From an uncultured Gammaproteobacteria bacterium (GTDB lineage: Bacteria > Pseudomonadota > Gammaproteobacteria > CAIUAS01), in assembly GCA_903897205.1 (NCBI GenBank), contig CAIUAS010000125.1, forward strand, positions 1 through 7,684: a stretch of DNA of 7,684 bases. Direction: 5' to 3'. The notes under the pieces were generated by a model, which worked only from the letters and a program-made list of their open reading frames with translations, had not been told where the DNA came from and ran no database searches. Each line of letters begins with the position of its first letter. The first letter of the stretch is position 1. A program made the translations under genes and the position numbers. Positions 5,566 to 7,684 of this stretch are shown piece by piece.

Positions 5566-7212
5566 ATGAGCGAATTAACAACACTTCCTCAATGGCAAGC
5601 ATTAACAAAGCATCACCAAGAAATTGCCAATTTACATATGCGTAATTTATTTCACGCAGACAATAATCGCTTTAATGATTTTTCCCTTAAAGCGGCTGGA
5701 TTATTATTAGATTACTCTAAGAACCGCATCACCAAAGAAACACTGCGATTATTTAATAATTTATTAGAAACACTGGATATAACGAAGCAAATAAACGCCA
5801 TGTTTAATGGTGAAAATATTAACACCAGTGAAAACCGTCCGGCCCTGCATATTGCTTTACGTAATTTTACGCATCAATCTATCATAGTTAATCAGCAAGA
5901 TATTATGCCGCACATTAAAGCTAATTTAAGCAACATGCAAAAATTAACAGATAGAATACATAATAATACTTGGTTACCCAATAATCGCGCTATAACAGAT
6001 ATTGTAAATATTGGAGTGGGCGGATCAGATCTAGGGCCTGCTATGGCGACAGAAGCATTAACACCTTATAAAAATCCTCAATTAAAATTGCACTTTGTTT
6101 CCAACATAGATAGCGCTCATATCACACAAACATTAAATAAATTAAATCCTAATACAACTTTATTTATCATTTCTTCTAAATCATTCACAACACAAGAAAC
6201 TTTAATAAATGCCACCACCGCAAAAACTTGGTTTATCCAACAAGGCGGCGGAAAACTAGATAAACATTTTATAGCCGTCACTGGGAACTTAACCAAAGCC
6301 AAGCAATTTGGCTTTGTATCAGATAACATTTTTCCAATATGGGACTGGGTAGGAGGCCGTTACTCGTTATGGTCTGCCATCGGCTTACCTATAGCGCTGG
6401 CAATTGGCATGGATAACTTTCTAGATCTACTTAAAGGCGCACATGCAATGGACCAGCATTTCCGCACTGCACCCTTTCTGCAAAATATGCCCATCCTATT
6501 AGCCATACTAAGCACTTGGTACATCAATTTTTTTGGAACACGCGTGCAAGCCATTTTACCTTATGAGCAACATTTAGCGTTACTCCCAACTTATTTACAG
6601 CAAGCTGAAATGGAAAGCACGGGCAAACATGTACGCCACAATGGAGCGCCGCTGAGCTACAACACTGGCCCCGTTATTTTTGGAGTGGCAGGCACCAATG
6701 GTCAACATGCTTTTTACCAATTATTACATCAAGGAACCCAATTAATCCCTAGTGATTTTATTATTACAGCCAACTCACACCACCCCATTAGAGACCATCA
6801 TCCCATTTTATTTGCAAACGCTCTCAGTCAAAGCAAAGCACTTTTAGAAGGCAAAAATGCTGAAGAAACATTCCAGGAATTATTAAATAGCGGCCATGAT
6901 GAAATAACAGCGAAAAAACTACTACCCCATAAAGTACTGCTAGGCAATCAACCTAGCAACACTATTGTTTTACCAAAACTTACCCCCCACTCTTTAGGCG
7001 CATTAATCGCTCTATATGAACACAAAATTTTTGTAGAAAGCATTATTTGGGATATTAATGCTTTCGATCAATGGAGTGTTGAGTTAGGCAAACAATTAGC
7101 AAATCATATGTTGCCACATTTAAAATCTCAGCAAAATACAGCACTTTTTGATACATCAACCAATGGTTTAATCAATTATTACCACTTAAATAACAATCAT
7201 AATAGCGATTAA
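5566..7212 (+). CDS. pgi: Glucose-6-phosphate isomerase
   Basis: A 548-residue enzyme (E. coli Pgi has 549) interconverting glucose 6-phosphate and fructose 6-phosphate in glycolysis and gluconeogenesis. Two SIS sugar-isomerase domains are recognisable: NIGVGGSDLGP (148-158) and SSKSFTTQET (203-212) in the first, WDWVGGRYSLWSAIGL (259-274) linking on, and GTNGQHAFYQLLHQGT (376-391). Catalytic residues by homology are Glu350 in QQAEMES, His381 in NGQHAF and Lys509 in ELGKQL. The signature SLGALIALYEHKIF (476-489) is intact, as is the terminal STNGLI. Counting from the TTG at 5542 would add eight residues with no family counterpart. It starts 35 bp after folK on the same strand, probably in one operon with pcnB and folK; it converges on the small gene ending at 7238. 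Confidence 0.97.
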   Translation: MSELTTLPQWQALTKHHQEIANLHMRNLFHADNNRFNDFSLKAAGLLLDYSKNRITKETLRLFNNLLETLDITKQINAMFNGENINTSENRPALHIALRNFTHQSIIVNQQDIMPHIKANLSNMQKLTDRIHNNTWLPNNRAITDIVNIGVGGSDLGPAMATEALTPYKNPQLKLHFVSNIDSAHITQTLNKLNPNTTLFIISSKSFTTQETLINATTAKTWFIQQGGGKLDKHFIAVTGNLTKAKQFGFVSDNIFPIWDWVGGRYSLWSAIGLPIALAIGMDNFLDLLKGAHAMDQHFRTAPFLQNMPILLAILSTWYINFFGTRVQAILPYEQHLALLPTYLQQAEMESTGKHVRHNGAPLSYNTGPVIFGVAGTNGQHAFYQLLHQGTQLIPSDFIITANSHHPIRDHHPILFANALSQSKALLEGKNAEETFQELLNSGHDEITAKKLLPHKVLLGNQPSNTIVLPKLTPHSLGALIALYEHKIFVESIIWDINAFDQWSVELGKQLANHMLPHLKSQQNTALFDTSTNGLINYYHLNNNHNSD

Positions 7213-7234
7213 GAAAAAACAAATTCTTATTTTT
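7210..7234 (+). terminator. Weak possible terminator after pgi
   Basis: TAAGAA (7210-7215, including the pgi stop) can pair with TTCTTA (7224-7229), and five T residues follow at 7230-7234. The layout is that of an intrinsic terminator, but the 6-bp stem has a single G-C pair. It lies between convergent genes, where termination would be expected. Confidence 0.3.
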
Positions 7235-7237
7235 GAA

Positions 7238-7504
7238 TTATTCAGTCGCATCAGAGGATAAAGAATCATCATTGCTACTATCGCTATTATCATCCGACAT
7301 TATCGTATCATCTTCTGAATCGGACGACGTAGCATTATCATAATCATTAGTGTTAGCAGAATTTGCACTGGCATTATCATCGATCCATAGCGCATGACCT
7401 TGCAGCACCGGCTGCGTAACGGTAACCGCCGCAAAACTTAGCATGGGCATTAGCGCCAAACTCACCCCGAATGAAAGCGATAAAATAACTGTTTTTTTTA
7501 GCAT
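7238..7504 (-). CDS. Small exported protein with highly acidic Asp/Ser/Asn tail, function unknown
   Basis: I do not recognise this 88-residue protein. Residues 1-25 form a clear Sec-type signal peptide: two lysines, a hydrophobic core, and a likely cut after SFA (25). There is no lipobox cysteine. The predicted mature part of about 63 residues starts AVTVTQPVLQGHALWIDD and then becomes low complexity: residues 41-88 hold about 13 Asp, 2 Glu, 12 Ser and 7 Asn. There is no Lys or Arg anywhere after the signal, so the mature protein is extremely acidic. Such a tail is probably disordered and might bind cations, though that is inference. The gene looks real: GAGGGA (7516-7511) lies just upstream of the ATG and a TGCTATAAT promoter precedes it. 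It converges on pgi with 25 bp between them. Confidence 0.75.
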   Translation of the reverse strand: MLKKTVILSLSFGVSLALMPMLSFAAVTVTQPVLQGHALWIDDNASANSANTNDYDNATSSDSEDDTIMSDDNSDSSNDDSLSSDATE

Positions 7505-7536
7505 AATATTTCCCTCAATAATATAAATTGACGACG

Positions 7537-7545
7537 ATTATAGCA
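7537..7545 (-). promoter_or_regulatory. Extended -10 promoter of the small acidic protein gene
   Basis: On the minus strand TGCTATAAT gives a perfect -10 hexamer with the TGn extension. The -35 is weak (TTATTT at 17 nt). A start near 7530 leaves a leader of about 26 nt with the GAGGGA ribosome binding site. Confidence 0.7.
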
Positions 7546-7557
7546 TACACTGCTATA
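7539..7557. promoter_or_regulatory. Perfect dyad over the promoter, possible operator
   Basis: TATAGCA (7539-7545), five bases, then TGCTATA (7551-7557) form a perfect 19-bp dyad that covers most of the minus-strand extended -10. A repressor bound here would block that promoter. The symmetry also arises because both strands carry an extended -10, so two overlapping promoters is the competing explanation. Confidence 0.45.
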
Positions 7558-7559
7558 CT
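7551..7559 (+). promoter_or_regulatory. Possible plus-strand extended -10 facing the last gene
   Basis: TGCTATACT has the TGn extension and a 5-of-6 -10 match. TTGACG (7528-7533) is a good -35 but the spacer is 20 nt, longer than usual. It could drive the gene starting at 7665 with a leader of about 100 nt. Tentative. Confidence 0.35.
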
Positions 7560-7664
7560 AAATAAGTTACTCAAGGCAGGTTACCAGGGCTCCCTCATTA
7601 AAATTTAGCTAGCCAAGAGATAATGCCGTATTATTTCATGCCTTTAATGTAAAAGAGGCAAGAA

Positions 7665-7684
7665 ATGGCAAAGGAATTAGAAGG
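7665..7684 (+). CDS. Start of an unidentified gene, cut by window edge
   Basis: ATG at 7665 begins MAKELE and then leaves the window. AGAGG (7654-7658) is 6 nt upstream, a well-placed ribosome binding site. Six codons are too few to identify the product. Between 7560 and 7664 I see no other gene, only AT-rich leader with -10-like GATAAT (7619-7624) and TATTAT (7629-7634). Confidence 0.5.

Overview
This AT-rich window looks like chromosome from a gamma-proteobacterium. The evidence is the tRNA-Tyr / tRNA-Gly / tRNA-Thr / tuf order (the E. coli tyrU-glyT-thrT-tufB arrangement), a YhgN-type MarC protein, an E. coli-type poly(A) polymerase directly followed by folK, and a proteobacterial glucose-6-phosphate isomerase. 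The base composition and the arginase plus ornithine aminotransferase pair would suit a host-associated or aquatic lineage such as Legionellales. That placement is only an inference.

Left part (1-641, minus strand): a stable-RNA operon begins at a good sigma70-type promoter (569-597) and runs through tRNA-Tyr(GUA), tRNA-Gly(UCC) and tRNA-Thr(GGU) into tuf, of which only the first 43 codons are inside the window. The Tyr and Gly tRNAs abut with no spacer, so Tyr has an incomplete encoded CCA. The later spacers carry inverted repeats. A divergent gene (675-1280, plus) encodes a YhgN/MarC-family membrane protein.

Middle part (1281-3720): a 15-bp inverted repeat separates yhgN from a convergent minus-strand unit of tRNA-Glu(CUC), arginase (rocF-like) and ornithine aminotransferase (rocD). 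The two enzymes are 2 bp apart. Together they convert arginine to ornithine plus urea, then ornithine to glutamate semialdehyde and glutamate.

Right part (3640-7237, plus): pcnB, folK and pgi form a tight cluster. pcnB lacks a well-placed AUG, GUG or UUG start. Its only well-spaced Shine-Dalgarno points to an AUU codon, matching the known AUU start of E. coli pcnB. pcnB and folK overlap by ATGA; pgi starts 35 bp after folK. The products act in RNA 3'-end polyadenylation, folate synthesis and glycolysis/gluconeogenesis.

Right edge (7238-7684): a small minus-strand gene encodes an exported protein with an extremely acidic Asp/Ser/Asn tail. Its extended -10 promoter is embedded in a perfect dyad that also forms an extended -10 on the opposite strand. 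A new plus-strand gene starts at 7665 and runs out of the window. I saw no CRISPR array, insertion sequence, phage gene or defence system. Most of the window is housekeeping; the main points of interest are the pcnB start, tRNA processing layout, the acidic exported protein and its promoter dyad.
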